Part shown: one piece after another, positions 53,801 through 64,000 of the stretch
Position numbering within the stretch: position 1 is the first letter of the stretch
Layout of the letters: every line of letters begins with the position of its first letter
Assembly: GCF_040436345.1 (NCBI RefSeq)
Contig: NC_133223.1
Location: 13,149,613 to 13,213,612, forward strand
Length of the DNA: 64,000 nucleotides
Reading direction: 5' to 3'
Source: Pagrus major
Taxonomy: Eukaryota; Chordata; Actinopteri; Spariformes; Sparidae
The notes under the pieces: model-generated
What the model was told of the DNA's origin: nothing
What the model saw: the letters and a program-made list of their open reading frames with translations, nothing else
The model's database searches: none
Translations under genes and position numbers: made by a program

Positions 53801-54452
53801 TTTGTCAATAAATCCCATAAAACACAAAACAAATTTAAACCTAATTTTATTTGATCTTGACAATTATTTCCTGTGTAATCAAATCACAGTATCGTATTCC
53901 TCTGTGTGATAAAGCTCTGTGATGTCCAAAAACTGTTAAAAATACATTAATGAGCCACACTGTTGCACTGGGTATTATGTTCATTCATAGTGATTTACAC
54001 AACCATTGTCGTTCATCCCATAAACACCGTCCTGCTGACAAAAATCCTCCAAGTAGGCTCACAAGTACACCACATCTGCAGCTGAGAATAGTCTCTGACT
54101 CAGACACTATTTGACTGACTGAGTATATCAGCAATGTTTCCTAAAAAATACAGTGCCCAGCTTTTCTGGATATTATTTAGACTTTTTTTTAATAAGATAA
54201 AACTAAATATTTTTAACCACACATTTACATTTTCAGTAAGAATGAATGAGCTCTGGTCTTTCCACGGGCTTTGACAGCAGCCTCACTATAGAATATATCC
54301 AGCTTTAACCTTTAAATGTATATTATAGCTCGCAGCAACACTCAACCATGCAGCCTGGATCTGTGGTCGCTGGCAGTCATGGTCATGGTCTGCTGCTTCT
54401 TTGTTCTTTGTCAGTGGTATACTGAGAGATAAAGGTGCACGCAGACAGACAC

Positions 54453-54532
<80 letters not shown>

Positions 54533-57500
54533 ACACACACACACAGATGCACACAAAGCCTCAAAGAAGAGCCAGATATATGACAAGCGAGGAGGAGATG
54601 CTTCAGGGACTGACAGTAACTCTGCTGACTTAATTAGGAGCAGTCTATAAAACACACTTTCTGTCTGTCATCAGATCAAACTCAGCCATGCACGGCAGCG
54701 GGGAGCTGTCCTCAGAACACACTGACCCACATTCACACAAGCACATGTACAAACAAGTGTGTTTACATACACAGACACACAAGAAGACAAAGAGAGTGTA
54801 AACATTCAATATCCCCGCTTACTGTCTCTCTCACACACACCGTCATGCATGTGCACACTGACTGAACAACCTTGCTGAGTGAGCACAACGCAGTGTGCTC
54901 TGAACATAAACTAGCCTCCACTACAAACATACAGCAGCTGCTTGACAAGAGCCAGCTTTCATCATCATCCATTTAGCAGCCGGGCTGAATCAGCCCAAAC
55001 AGGACATGATTACAGGGATGAGTGAATGCCCCCTATTACTGGCCTGTCAGTCTGTAAAAGTCTCCCTCGTGGGATTAATAAAGCTTGATTTAATTTGAAA
55101 TGAGCGACGTGGTCTACCAGGTCTCTTGAGACCACGGCTGGTGATATACATCTCTCTCTCAGACGTTTCATGTATCCCTCTCTGCCTTGGCTTAGTGCTC
55201 TAATTTGAGGACCCGCCCGATTTGAAACTTCAATATTCAATATTCAATTATTAACACTTTTTTATAATCTACAAGATGTCTGAAAAATGCAAATGTTCCT
55301 GTGTTTCCTGCCTTTACACAACAATAAGGGAATCGTGGTGCTGTTAACATCCCAAAAAAGCAATATACTGAGAGAAGTGTGGTGGAGGTGGTTCTCCCCC
55401 ACGCACACGTGCTTCATCACTTCCCAACAGAAAACATGAGACACAGATAAAAAGATAAGCTTTTCAATTCCCAGAGGAGAAGACTGCAAATATAATCAGA
55501 AACCTGATTACTTTTGATGTTCCACATCTGCATTCCCTTTATTCAGCACCATGAATGACATGACGAGTATCAGCTCTCTGTCTCAGAAAAGGGTGTGATG
55601 GACCATTGTGTAGCAATGAAAGATATGATAGGAAAACAAATGAAGGGCACAGTTTATGTAACTGATTCTCTTACTGCAGGAGCACGCAGCAACTGATTAT
55701 GCTTCAGAAAAGCAAAAACTATGACTCAAACTCAGTAGGTTTGTAGGCTGCCACCTTCTGAGTCCTTATACATAAATTAAAAAGACATTTTGCATTAATT
55801 TTGGCAATTTGTGACGTGTAAATTCAAGATGATGAGTGAGATATTTAAATCAATGTGCGAACAAAAGAAACATCATCTCCCTCTCTCTTTTTTTTTGGCA
55901 TGTGACTCTTTATTTGTCCCTGTAGCTATGGAAACACATGGCAGGCTGTGATGGTGACGGGAGAGAGTTCAAGGATGGGGTTGGCTCATATTAACCTCCC
56001 CCCCAGGGTGGTTGTGATATTAGAGTTGGAGCTGTGAGAGAGCGATGGGGACGCTTCCAGCACCTCTCCTCTCTGGCCTGACACACCTCCTCTCCCCGTG
56101 GGTGAGTGAGGGAGGGTGCAAGGCCTTGCAAAACACAGACAATGCAGACAGGAAGTAAGTGCACACACAAAGATAAACTTACTGCGATGCGAAGCAGGGT
56201 CCCCTTGACGGCTGCCCATCGGTCTTGCCGGCGATCGATGACCAGGATGAAACCCACATCTGTCGAGGACAAACTGGAACACACAGAGAGAAGAGTGTGA
56301 TGAGATTAAGATTATAATTTGACAGCACAGTGAGTGGTGATAAGAGGTGATCACATCAACTTTCACCTCCAGGAAATATATAAAATCACACACTGCAGTT
56401 TAGTCTGGAAAGTCTGTATGACAATGTAATGACGCCTAATAGCCACAGAAAAGAACTCAAGCAGGACAAGAAAACACAAAAACATACATGTAGTTTTCCT
56501 TCTCCGTGTGCCGACTAAGATAGTAGAGAACCTAAGTGGGTGTTCACAGCTCCTTGTTTTGTTATGCTGCTCTTTATCTCCTCAGACAGCTGCACCAGTC
56601 CGTAAAAGGAAACGCTGTGAAGTACCTCCAGATTTCTTGGCCATCCGCCTCCATCCAGCCCCCCACTTCTCTCCCTGTGCCTCCCCCTCCTCCCCTGTCC
56701 TCTCTGGTCCCAGGAGAGAGGAGGGCTTTATGGTTTACACACCACCACCAATCAATGACAACATGATGCACCTACAGCATGGGTGCATGTGAACACCTCA
56801 GAGCCTTTCATGCACAAATGTCCAAGTAATCCTCAAGTATTCGCTGTAATCTCCGCAACTCTGGGTGCACAAACAAGAGCAGTCCTCGAAGCAATGAGGG
56901 CAAAATAAAAACACAAAAGAAGAGGATGTGTCTCGGAGGTAGAGCCCAGCTTTCTGTTCTGAGAGGGAGCCAAATGTTTCAGACCATCACAGCATCCAGC
57001 CGGTCTCCCCCCTCTGCCCTGCATCTTTCAGCCATCCAATGAGACACTGGGAGCTGCAGAGACACTCTCCTATCACAGGATGGCTGCAGAGTGATGAGCA
57101 GCTCTGGTAGCCAGTGAGCAGATCTTTACAGATGTGGGGGGAGGGGACAGACTCAAAGAGGATGCCACTGTAAGCATGAGGGCTTCGTTTATTAGTAAAA
57201 TACAGTTTATCCATGTCTGCCTCTCTGCTCCCTCTCACTGTAACATTTACATTCACAGCGGCACTTCTCATCCTTTTCCCCTTTCATCTCGACTATTCTC
57301 TTCCTCCATCATGCCCACTTCTCGGCTCCGCACTCAATCATCTACACAGACTCTCACAGCCACTTGGGCTTTCAAAGCACAAACTGCTTTACATCTCAGC
57401 CGCGGAGGAGAAAGAGGAGGAAGAGGAGAGCGGGGGAGCGGGACAAGAGCTTTTTCTGCCTTTAAGACATTTACGGCTGCTGAGATGAGAGGCTGGTTTA

Positions 57501-60042
57501 TGGTGGAACATAAAGCACCTGAGGCTGAGAGGAGAAGAGCAGAGGAAGACGATGAAACTGTGTGCTGTGTGTGTCAGATGACAAGCTATTGCTTGTATCC
57601 CATTTGATTTTTACATAATATATGTCTTATATATTGGGATATGAGTGTTGTCAGATGACAAGCTATTGCTTGTATCCCATTTGATTTTTACATAATATAT
57701 GTCTTATATATTGGGATATGAGTGTTAGGTAGCAGTTAAGCTAACTATGGCACATTTTCACTGATGTATACAAAAATGCTAAAGTTAATTAGGTGCACTA
57801 CACAATGTAAATACACAAATAAACAATCAATCTCATATGTGGACTCATTTCTGCATTATACTAAAATATAAATAAAAATGTTGGTTCTAAATGAAAAGTT
57901 AGTTTTAATTTATACTGTAAATGTACACAGCACATGCACACAGACAGTGCAAATCTTAGGTTTTGTACCAGTTGTTTGGTGGTGGTGTTGTTGCTGCTCG
58001 AGTGTCCTCATAATAATTGGATTTCTCGGGACAAAGTGTCAGAGCTGTGAGTTCTGCCTGATGGCGATGCAAAGATGAGGGAAATTTGCTGCATGAATGC
58101 ATATGCAGACATAGCAACACACATGCTACTACACCTTCCCCACCCCCCTCTCAGAGCAGAGAAAGTGACTGCCAGCATATAAAAGCACTGGTATATTAAA
58201 TAAGAAACAGATTAAAAAGCCATGAGTGCAGAATGTGTTTCAATTCTGGGATTTTACTGTCAGCTCTCCGTAACATAAAGCGTTTGTAAAGGCCAAAGAG
58301 AGATATAAAGAGAGAGGGGAGAGAGATGGGATCAAGGACATGACTACTAGTTCATTTACAGGGTGTGTTTAGATGTTAAACCTAAAACAATTAAAACATT
58401 TTAAATTAATTTAAAACATCCAAATAGTCGGCCTTGCCTTTGATAACATGTTTACAGTTATTATATGATATGATAACGAGCATGTGTGGTATGATAGGAT
58501 TTTTAAGAAAAATTTCTGTCATTAATATTGATCTGAAAATATTTGTTTTAAACTAGCAGCAGCTGTTCAAGGACATAATACAGCTGTAGGACATTTGCCC
58601 CTGGCTGTGGACTGTATGTGCCCTGTCGGGGTTGTCGGTCCCTCAGGTGGCTGCAGCCATCTGCCTCTATATTGAGAACAGCTTGAGGCTCATCGCTATG
58701 ACCCTCCTTCAGATGGCTACGTCAAGGAGGTAAATTTAGACACTCACAATGAATGCATATGTTAGCTGGTTTTCAGGTTAGATTTAAATAAATAAAAAAA
58801 TCCTCATTTCACAGAAATTGAGTAAGAAATATTTGAAAAGTTGAATCCTGACTAAATTTTTTTTTTAAATGTTTTGGTTTTGCTGAAATAGGCTGATAGA
58901 AAATGAATAAAGCTTCAGTTTAATGATTCAAAAGTAAAATATGACAAGAAAAATGCTATATTGACACATTTCTAAAGGTCTACAACACGAGCACATGTAT
59001 GTGTGCCTTCATACAGATACAGATGTAGATAATGTGAATACATAACACGCATACTTCAGAGCACAGCTCTGCTCAGCTGTCTGTATGCATTATTCAGAGT
59101 CAAACAGTCAGAGTCACTGCAATTTCTATTTTAACGCACTTTGCCGGTCCAGAAATGATGAAGGAAGGCTGGGACAGCCAGGGGGAAAGCTAAATCAAGA
59201 CACTGAAAGACTAAATCGTGACCAGAGAAAAAAGTAAAAAATGTACAGGCAAATGGGACAGGAGATTTTTTTGTTTTTTTCTGAGGAATAGGTAGAGAAA
59301 GAGATAGTTTGGTACATTTCCCCTCCCCCTTTTGTCTCATGTGGTCTGTCCACGTATACAAAGAATGTCTGCAGAAGACTGATAAGGACCCAGGGTTAGT
59401 AATTGACTATCTTGTTAATAATGTAATCACAACATTCTGCCCTTACAGATTTCCATGCAATACACTGAGCGTCTCATCCACTGCACAAATCCACTGCCGC
59501 CTACACCTTCATGCAGTGAAACTGTGTTTAGGTGCCCACTGCCACCTACTGGCAGACTTTATACACAAAGGAGTGAGGCGTCCTCACAGACTGAGGCTGC
59601 CATTGAATAGTCTTTTTTGCTTAGGAAGGTTCCTCGCTGATGGAAATGACCCTGAAGTGTCTAAGTGGCATGATGAGAGCTGGTTGAATTATCTTAAATG
59701 CTATGGAAAGGGGCTTCAATGCTTATTTTGTCTTTATGTTATGTATTATGTGGTCTAAGCTCTGAATTCTCCTTCACATCTTTCCTTGACCTCTTGACAT
59801 TTGCCATCAAGGTCAAGGAAAAGCGTTATAGGACATGCAGTAGGACGTCATTTTTTTTGACTGCAGCCTAAATTTCTTATCTCAATTGCCTTTCTCACTT
59901 CAACACAGCCACTCCCTTGCCTGTCTATTTTAAGTTTATTTATTTTTGGACTATGGAAGAACACCCAAGAAGGGTGGAGGAAAAATCAGTGGTGAAACAA
60001 GGGGTACGAAAGTTGGTATAAACAATATGCAACAATCTCAGA

Positions 60043-60128
<86 letters not shown>

Positions 60129-61743
60129 AGTGTGACACTAGCTGGTGAACTTTACCTGGGAACACTAGTCAGGTAGGTAAGCACATTGTGAAACTCTCTG
60201 TCCGTGATCTCTCCAAATGCAGGGAACTCTGGGAACACAATGATGGGGCTGCCGTTATCTCCTCTACCTCCTAGAAAACAGAAATAAAGAGAAACATTTA
60301 CACACGAATATTCAGGAATTAGGTAAGAATGTGTCTTTGTGTATATCTCTCCGAGGACCAAAGCACTGAAAATATAGGACAGTGTAATATATGAAGCAGA
60401 GACATAACCATTTAAACTAATCATAGCTGTCATACTGTCACTGCCAATCAATCTGACAAGAACAACTGTCTTTGATTTATTACAGTTAGAATAAAGCAAT
60501 AGAGTGCTGCGAGGAGGACACTGAGGCCACACGGGGGCACTGATGTTAAAGCTGAAGGTCTGATGACTGGAGACTGTACAGAAAACTGTCTGAATATCTA
60601 TCATAACAAATGATAAAGTCTCATAATCCTCCATTTTACAACAAACAAACAAAACAAAAAAATAACAAAAATCAAGTGGATTAATATTGGATTCATATGA
60701 AATAGTTTAGCATCAGACAATACACACATGTAACTTGTAAAACTGTTTTTAAAAAGAGTTTGAAAAGATATGTAATGGAACAGAAGACCAGCCCAAATAG
60801 GACAGGTTTTCCTGCATATTAGCTGACCATATGACCAATATAATATATATTTTACTGTGCTTTTCAAGCTGTATCAAATGTTTTAATGACCACCATTTTA
60901 ATGACATAATGTGGGTACTGTTGTCATTTTTGTTGTCATTAGTAGTTTTATTGTTGTGAATAATTTGTTGTTGTTGTTGTTGTTTGTTGTATTTGTTTTG
61001 TTCCCTTGTGCTTTTTAATAATTGTATCTTATGATAACTTCTACCTAGGCAGTGGCTGATGAGGATCTAAATAAATAAGTGGTTTGTCATAACTGTATTT
61101 TCCCAATACAGATAAATTGCTTATTTTGAAAAAGCTAAGATTTTGAAATAAGAAATGTTTCAATCTGTGGAAAAAGGAAGAATAAAGCACCTGATAAGTT
61201 TTAGCAGTTGATTAAATCGCACACCCCAACTAACCACAAATGTTAACCTTTAAGGACCTGGTTTCAATCTTATGCATTTGTCTTTGGTTCATGACTAAGA
61301 AAGCAACAAACAAAGATAATGTTTGGAAAGAATGTCCTTAGTAATTCATTTAAAACTTTTTTTAAATTTTACAAAAATCCAGCTAATCTGCTTCCTCTGG
61401 ACTGTGTGGGGGTCGTCTGATCAGATCTAATCAACAGTGGCTTAGGAACCGTCATCAGATTCTGCTTTTAATATTGTTAAATCCTGATTGGTGCACTGAA
61501 GTTTGTGACATCACCTTTTATAGACAGAGCTCTGCCCACCTCAAACCACTGAAAAATTTACAGACAGACAGACAGACAGACGACTATTCAATGTGGAATA
61601 AAAAAATGACATTAAAAACTGATGAGAGACAGAGGTGAAGCACATCGCTACTGCCATGTTTGCACACAATGTTTGGTGTTGACACTGACGCATTCAATCT
61701 CACCTCTTACACACACACAACCACACACACACACACACACACA

Positions 61744-61779
<36 letters not shown>

Positions 61780-62945
61780 CACACACACGCACACACTCCC
61801 TGTGTGGAACAGCTGCTCTGTCAGCGCATGTGAGTGGAATATCAATCTGTCTGCCTTTTCTTCTCTCATCACTATAGCAACAGCAAGTGCATGGTCATGG
61901 TTTCGACGTCTGCTCATATCTTTGTCTGCAAAATGGTTCCCAACTCTGCTGCCGCCACAAGGTCACCACAGAGACACAGAGCAGACAGCTCTTACAGTCC
62001 TCTGATGGATAAATAATAGATGTCACAGATATCTGGAAATATCTTTCAGAAAGACGCCTCAAATATGGTGAAAAGACTTCTGTGGAGACGAAAACATGTT
62101 TATGGTAAACTGGAAATGTAGACGCTAAGTAAATGAAATATGAATTAGGTTACGAAAGCAACAAGGAAGTGGGTATCAGGACAAAAACCTGACTAACAGT
62201 GAAGAGGAAGGAGGGAGGTGACATTTGCATAGCATCTCATAACTGCCAGGAAAAAGCCGTTTGTATCAACTGTTTAAATGTCAAGTAGAAGAGTTAAAAT
62301 GTAGATGAGTCCTAGGAAGGCAGACATGAGACAGATGATTAGCAGTGTGTTAATGAAGGGATAAACATGACAGACAACAGATGAATTTAGTCAATAGAGA
62401 CACTTAAGACAAAACAGAAACATAAATCCTCAAACAGACAGACACACCTGATATAGTTCAGAGTTGTGAAAAAAACATGAAGCACTTTCCTCTTCAGCTC
62501 TTTATTGCTTTTGCATTTTCTATATAAAAGCACTTACAGGGCTAGGGAGCTGTAATTCTGCATGCAAAATACAAATTCTGTTATTTTAAAAATTTAGGAG
62601 AGCCTCTTAGCATCTACAACTGAATAATGACAGTGCACTTCAGTTAAAATAGGATGGAGGCATAAAAATCCTGACGGGAAATGATGAGGAAAATGTAGAG
62701 GGGCAGCTAGCGACCAGAAAAGCCAGGGGATTAAAGGAAGGAAGTGTCACACAGCGACAGACACTATCCTGGAAACATGCTGTCACAAAGTGACAGACAG
62801 CAGAAGAATTGACTCAAGAGAAAAAAGGAACACAGACAGACAGAAAAAATAGAAGTGTCACCTGAGAGAAAGGCAAACTTCCTCTTGAGGTCAGGGGTGA
62901 TGTCAGCAGCCCGGAGGGGACTACTGTCCAGCTGCATGATCTCAT
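35857..62945 (-). CDS. mcf2l: guanine nucleotide exchange factor DBS (MCF.2-like), 1162 C-terminal residues, 32 exons; start outside window
   Basis: Exons in order: 62945-62862, 60270-60156, 56273-56183, 52435-52316, 52169-52053, 51199-51050, 50950-50826, 49543-49429, 49339-49220, 48506-48315, 48224-48033, 47871-47712, 46389-46328, 46234-46149, 45973-45907, 45820-45705, 44319-44250, 44160-44068, 43972-43880, 43763-43638, 42309-42088, 41974-41882, 41032-40954, 40793-40724, 40615-40509, 40263-40171, 39708-39649, 38920-38855, 38210-38101, 36344-36232, 36123-36020, 35936-35857 (TGA). All phases close. Domains: Sec14/CRAL-TRIO (GFILVIDRRQDRW, LVLVLRPTTLLQRTLSD); spectrin-like (LLSQLDETERAFDEFW to SVLNQQFR); DH (ELLETERAYVEELL, SYLLKPVQRITKYQLLLK); PH (LMQGSFSVWTEHKK, RHLFLHEKALLFCKRREEN, EIRKVLTTQL); SH3 (KYTVVADYEKGG, EGWIAAANLI). 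Family knowledge: activates Cdc42/RhoA at membranes. Matches human MCF2L throughout, including QSDPTPFGFKGW. Only the N-terminal tens of residues are missing at the window edge. I cannot tell which fish paralogue (a/b) it is. Confidence 0.96.
37075..37310. repeat. LINE 3'-tail-like repeat
   Basis: Ends TTTGGGATTAACAAAGTTCTATTTTATTCCATC, given here by position 37255-37287, with key GGGATTAACAAAGTTCTAT. This is the usual tail of fish L2/CR1-type LINE copies. Intronic in mcf2l, plus orientation. Confidence 0.5.
37515..37745. repeat. teleost interspersed repeat, family E (AGTGGTGGAAAGTAACTGAG)
   Basis: Begins CAGTGGTGGAAAGTAACTGA, then ACATTTACTCAAGTA, and CTACTCGTACTTCAGT near the end. This start is one of the commonest short repeats in percomorph fish. 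Intronic in mcf2l. Confidence 0.7.
38970..39030. repeat. perfect 26-bp inverted repeat, 9-nt loop
   Basis: Arms 38970-38995 and 39005-39030 are exact reverse complements (left arm starts AGAAAGAAGCCACGACCCAA). The loop is TTTGAATAT. It lies in the mcf2l intron between exons 39708-39649 and 38920-38855, 50 nt upstream of the latter's acceptor on the minus strand. Confidence 0.9.
39649..39708 (-). other. mcf2l: mcf2l 60-nt candidate cassette exon
   Basis: Encodes EPSATDDKSFTLPMTILLSPG across its borders. It starts and ends in phase 1, so skipping keeps frame: exon 40263-40171 also joins 38920-38855 directly (KAQK then GSPTSPDHK). It lies in the flexible linker between PH and SH3. No equivalent came to mind in the human protein. 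Confidence 0.6.
39825..39950. repeat. teleost interspersed repeat, family C, copy 2 (partial)
   Basis: Contains AGAGTTAGATGAGAAGATA and GCAGCTGGTTAGCTTAGCTT, the order expected for the same family as 16860-17105. Intronic in mcf2l. Confidence 0.5.
41130..41412. mobile_element. MITE with AAAGG(T/A)C terminal inverted repeats
   Basis: Left AAAGGTCCAATGTGTAGAAT (41130 on) continues TTAG; right CTAAATTCTACACACTAGTC ends CTTT at 41412. These are imperfect inverted repeats about 24 bp long. The 283-bp length, lack of ORF and end sequence fit a widespread teleost MITE. In an mcf2l intron just upstream (minus strand) of exon 41032-40954. Confidence 0.75.
42765..43025. repeat. teleost interspersed repeat, family D, copy 2 (degraded)
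   Basis: GGTAACTAATGATTATTTTC, TTTGTCCAAAAATCA, TTAGAAGCTGGAA and GTTTGTTGCAGCTCTA occur in the same order as in the copy at 27265-27600. Intronic in mcf2l. Confidence 0.6.
44690..45420 (+). mobile_element. hAT-type transposon remnant with BED zinc-finger fragment
   Basis: The frame at 45172-45411 begins MEGSSSSS and contains FHPRQCCLHYFDFRNV, VYVQCNLCKSK, then LLSSAKTSTSNL. This is the BED-finger order (aromatic W/Y-x-YF, C-x2-C, TSTSNL before the H..H). The second His pair is lost and the frame ends soon after, so it is dead. Left sequence from about 44690 may be the transposon's 5' flank. Inserted in an mcf2l intron in the opposite orientation to the gene. Confidence 0.6.
51445..51850 (-). 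repeat. interspersed repeat, family B, copy 2, with foldback end
   Basis: 51600-51850 is the reverse-complement relative of 10690-10920. The adjoining part is an inverted repeat: ACACTTCAGAGAGTAGGTTA (51452 on) pairs with the inverse ending at 51655. Intronic in mcf2l between exons 52169-52053 and 51199-51050. Confidence 0.7.
53290..53737. repeat. foldback MITE-like repeat, family A, copy 3
   Basis: Left half has GAGGAAGCTGCATGTAATCT and GATAAACTGCCTCCAG; right half has ATTACCCACAATGCAACTTA, GTGACATCACTGGAGG, and ends GTGTAAAATTGGTGTAGTTA followed by CCCTTT. The extreme left end appears truncated compared with the copy at 13.3 kb. Confidence 0.75.
54449..54550. repeat. (CA)n microsatellite
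   Basis: About 100 bp of nearly pure CA with a single GTG interruption near 54529-54531. In an mcf2l intron. Confidence 0.95.
57574..57726. repeat. 77-bp tandem duplication, two copies
   Basis: Unit 57574-57650 is repeated at 57651-57726 with no difference over 76 bases. It starts TCAGATGACAAGCTATTGCT and ends ATATGAGTGT. The perfect identity suggests a recent event or an assembly artefact. Confidence 0.9.
60045..60123. repeat. (TG)n microsatellite next to an mcf2l splice donor
   Basis: An uninterrupted TG array of about 79 bp. On the coding (minus) strand it is a CA repeat beginning about 32 nt downstream of the donor of exon 60270-60156. Confidence 0.95.
61560..61581. repeat. (CAGA)n microsatellite, short
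   Basis: About five tandem CAGA units in the mcf2l intron. Confidence 0.85.
61710..61797. repeat. (CA)n microsatellite, interrupted
   Basis: CA array with AACC, AGA, TAGA and GC interruptions, in an mcf2l intron. Confidence 0.9.
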
Positions 62946-64000
62946 CTGGAGAAAAGACAGAAAGGCAAATATTAGTGACGTCAGAGCTAAAGATAAGAGG
63001 AGAGCCTCGGGTCTGTTAGTTATCAAGTCTCTTTATTTGCCATGTTTACAACCAGTCGCCAGGATAAATACGCTGGCAGTTAATGTTTCTGCAAACCACT
63101 GATACGTTCACAGCTGTAAACGTTATAGTACCATACTGACTGATTTGTACAAAATGCGTCATATATTATTCACATTACATGTTGATGACCTGTTTTTCAT
63201 TTCAGGAGGTGGTGGAGTTACCACCACAGTCTGGCAATCCAGTCACCGCAGTTTGAGACTGTATTTCAACACCTGTAAGTGTGAAACCACTGGATATTTT
63301 TGACGAGGAACCACAGCGTTTCAATATTTGTAAGCGTGACACATCTGTATAATGTTAAGGAGCCCTCGGGGTAATTTCAAGCCGTGTTTGTGAAAAGCAA
63401 ATATTATTGACAGAAAGTCTACACATCTTCAACCATCTTTGTGGCGACCAAAACAGGTATTTTAAGACAAATCATGATCTTTGCCTGACCCAAACCAAGT
63501 AGGTTTTTCGGCCTGAACCTAACCAGAGCATAAGCACAGTGTGTCACACCATAAAATTGAAAATTAAACACAAAGAAATGCAAAGTTTCAATATATATGT
63601 GATTTGCAATGCTTACACTACCAATATTTATTCTGCCAGTTGGGTTGTTATAACATAGGTGTCATTTGTCACTTCTCACACGCAACCAACCAATACAGGG
63701 AATATAAAGAGCTGCTTTTCCTTGCATATTATATAAAGGCAGGATTAAAATCTAAACACACATTTTCTAAGAAATATAACTGCATGGTGATCACTGGACC
63801 ACTGGAGACTTGCCCACAGATCTGTTCTCTTGTAGATGATATACAGTATCGATAAAATAAAAGTTATTGCAGGTCTCACCACTCTACCTTCAGCCCCTCT
63901 CCATCCCCCATGGACACCCTTCATTAAAAGGATTAAAATAATCAGATTTAAGGTCCATTACTCCAACAGTAGTAGATGGAGATGCAGGTTATACCAGGGA
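62946..64000 (-). other. mcf2l intron to window end, with degenerate repeat
   Basis: No further mcf2l exon was recognised, so the 5' exons and promoter lie to the right. 63210-63560 contains near-repeated units (TTTCAACACCTGTAAGTGTG and TTTCAATATTTGTAAGCGTG) followed by AAATCATGATCTTTGCCTGA and CCTGAACCTAACCAGA, a pattern I recognise from teleost interspersed repeats. Confidence 0.5.

Larger units (their letters stand above)
52436..56182 (-). other. mcf2l intron (3.7 kb)
   Basis: Carries family A copy 3, the (CA)n array at about 54.45 kb, and a possible LINE tail near 55060-55095 (GGGATTAATAAAGCTTGAT). No extra mcf2l exon was recognised. Confidence 0.6.
56274..60155 (-). other. mcf2l intron (3.9 kb)
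   Basis: Contains the 77-bp tandem duplication, the (TG)n array and a short inverted repeat at 59781-59821. Several open frames up to 157 codons on the plus strand (about 57.1-57.6 and 59.3-59.8 kb) show no recognisable protein. Confidence 0.6.
60271..62861 (-). other. mcf2l intron (2.6 kb)
   Basis: Holds a TTG run (60967-60985), (GACA)n and (CA)n arrays and otherwise unremarkable AT-rich sequence. No exon was recognised. Confidence 0.6.

Noticed and set aside
54286..54655. Poly Cys-Val and poly His-Thr open frames
   Set aside because: Translations of the CA/TG microsatellite; the same applies at 2.2, 60.1 and 61.7 kb.
57134..57607. 157-codon open frame on the plus strand
   Set aside because: Low-complexity E/R/G-rich stretch and no recognisable domain; it lies inside an mcf2l intron and overlaps the tandem repeat. 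Likely chance.
58600..58736. Exon-like segment ending AAGGAG|GTAAAT on the plus strand
   Set aside because: Has a donor-like end and an open frame (ICLYIENSLRLIAM), but no recognised protein and no partner exon.
59309..59758. 149-codon open frame on the plus strand
   Set aside because: No family resemblance, no promoter or splice context, intronic in mcf2l.

Overview
This window is vertebrate nuclear DNA, most likely from a ray-finned (teleost) fish. It holds split genes with GT..AG introns, compact 3-gene spacing, long (CA)n/(TG)n microsatellites and many short foldback repeats typical of teleost genomes. There is no prokaryotic gene organisation. I assembled four protein-coding genes exon by exon. 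Reading frames and intron phases close exactly in all four, and the products are recognisable from vertebrate families.

Layout: (1) 626-5809, + strand: the last 11 coding exons of kpna3 (importin alpha-4, 393 residues present; the IBB domain and first ARM repeats lie left of the window), followed by a long 3' UTR to about 8.6 kb. (2) 8.6-12.48 kb: intergenic, with a decayed LINE end, a member of a repeat family that recurs at 51.6 kb, and a striking 488-bp palindromic element. (3) about 12.5-24.15 kb, + strand: complete rcbtb1 (RCC1 repeats, BTB, BACK; 531 residues, the same length as I recall for the human protein). (4) 25673-33120, - strand: a complete PHF11-like extended-PHD gene (18 coding exons, 532 residues), convergent with rcbtb1. 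(5) 35857-62945, - strand: mcf2l (DBS, a Rho GEF) from its Sec14 domain to its stop codon (32 coding exons, 1162 residues present); its start lies right of the window.

The order and orientation kpna3(+) - rcbtb1(+) - phf11(-) matches human 13q14 as I know it, but ARL11 and EBPL are not visible between kpna3 and rcbtb1. The neighbour beyond phf11 is mcf2l, which in human sits at the far end of 13q. The genes do not form one pathway: nuclear import, a BTB/RCC1 protein, a PHD-finger nuclear protein and a Rho-family exchange factor.

Non-genic sequence is mostly introns carrying MITE-like foldbacks, BED-finger/hAT and LINE remnants, microsatellites, and several short near-perfect hairpins. I saw no tRNA, rRNA, CRISPR or bacterial mobile element. 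The most interesting items are the enlarged PHF11-like protein with a second Cys/His cluster and two tiny exons, the 26-bp perfect hairpin in mcf2l, the 488-bp CTCGAG-rich palindrome, and a strong G-quadruplex run in the kpna3 3' UTR. I found no clearly new multi-gene system.
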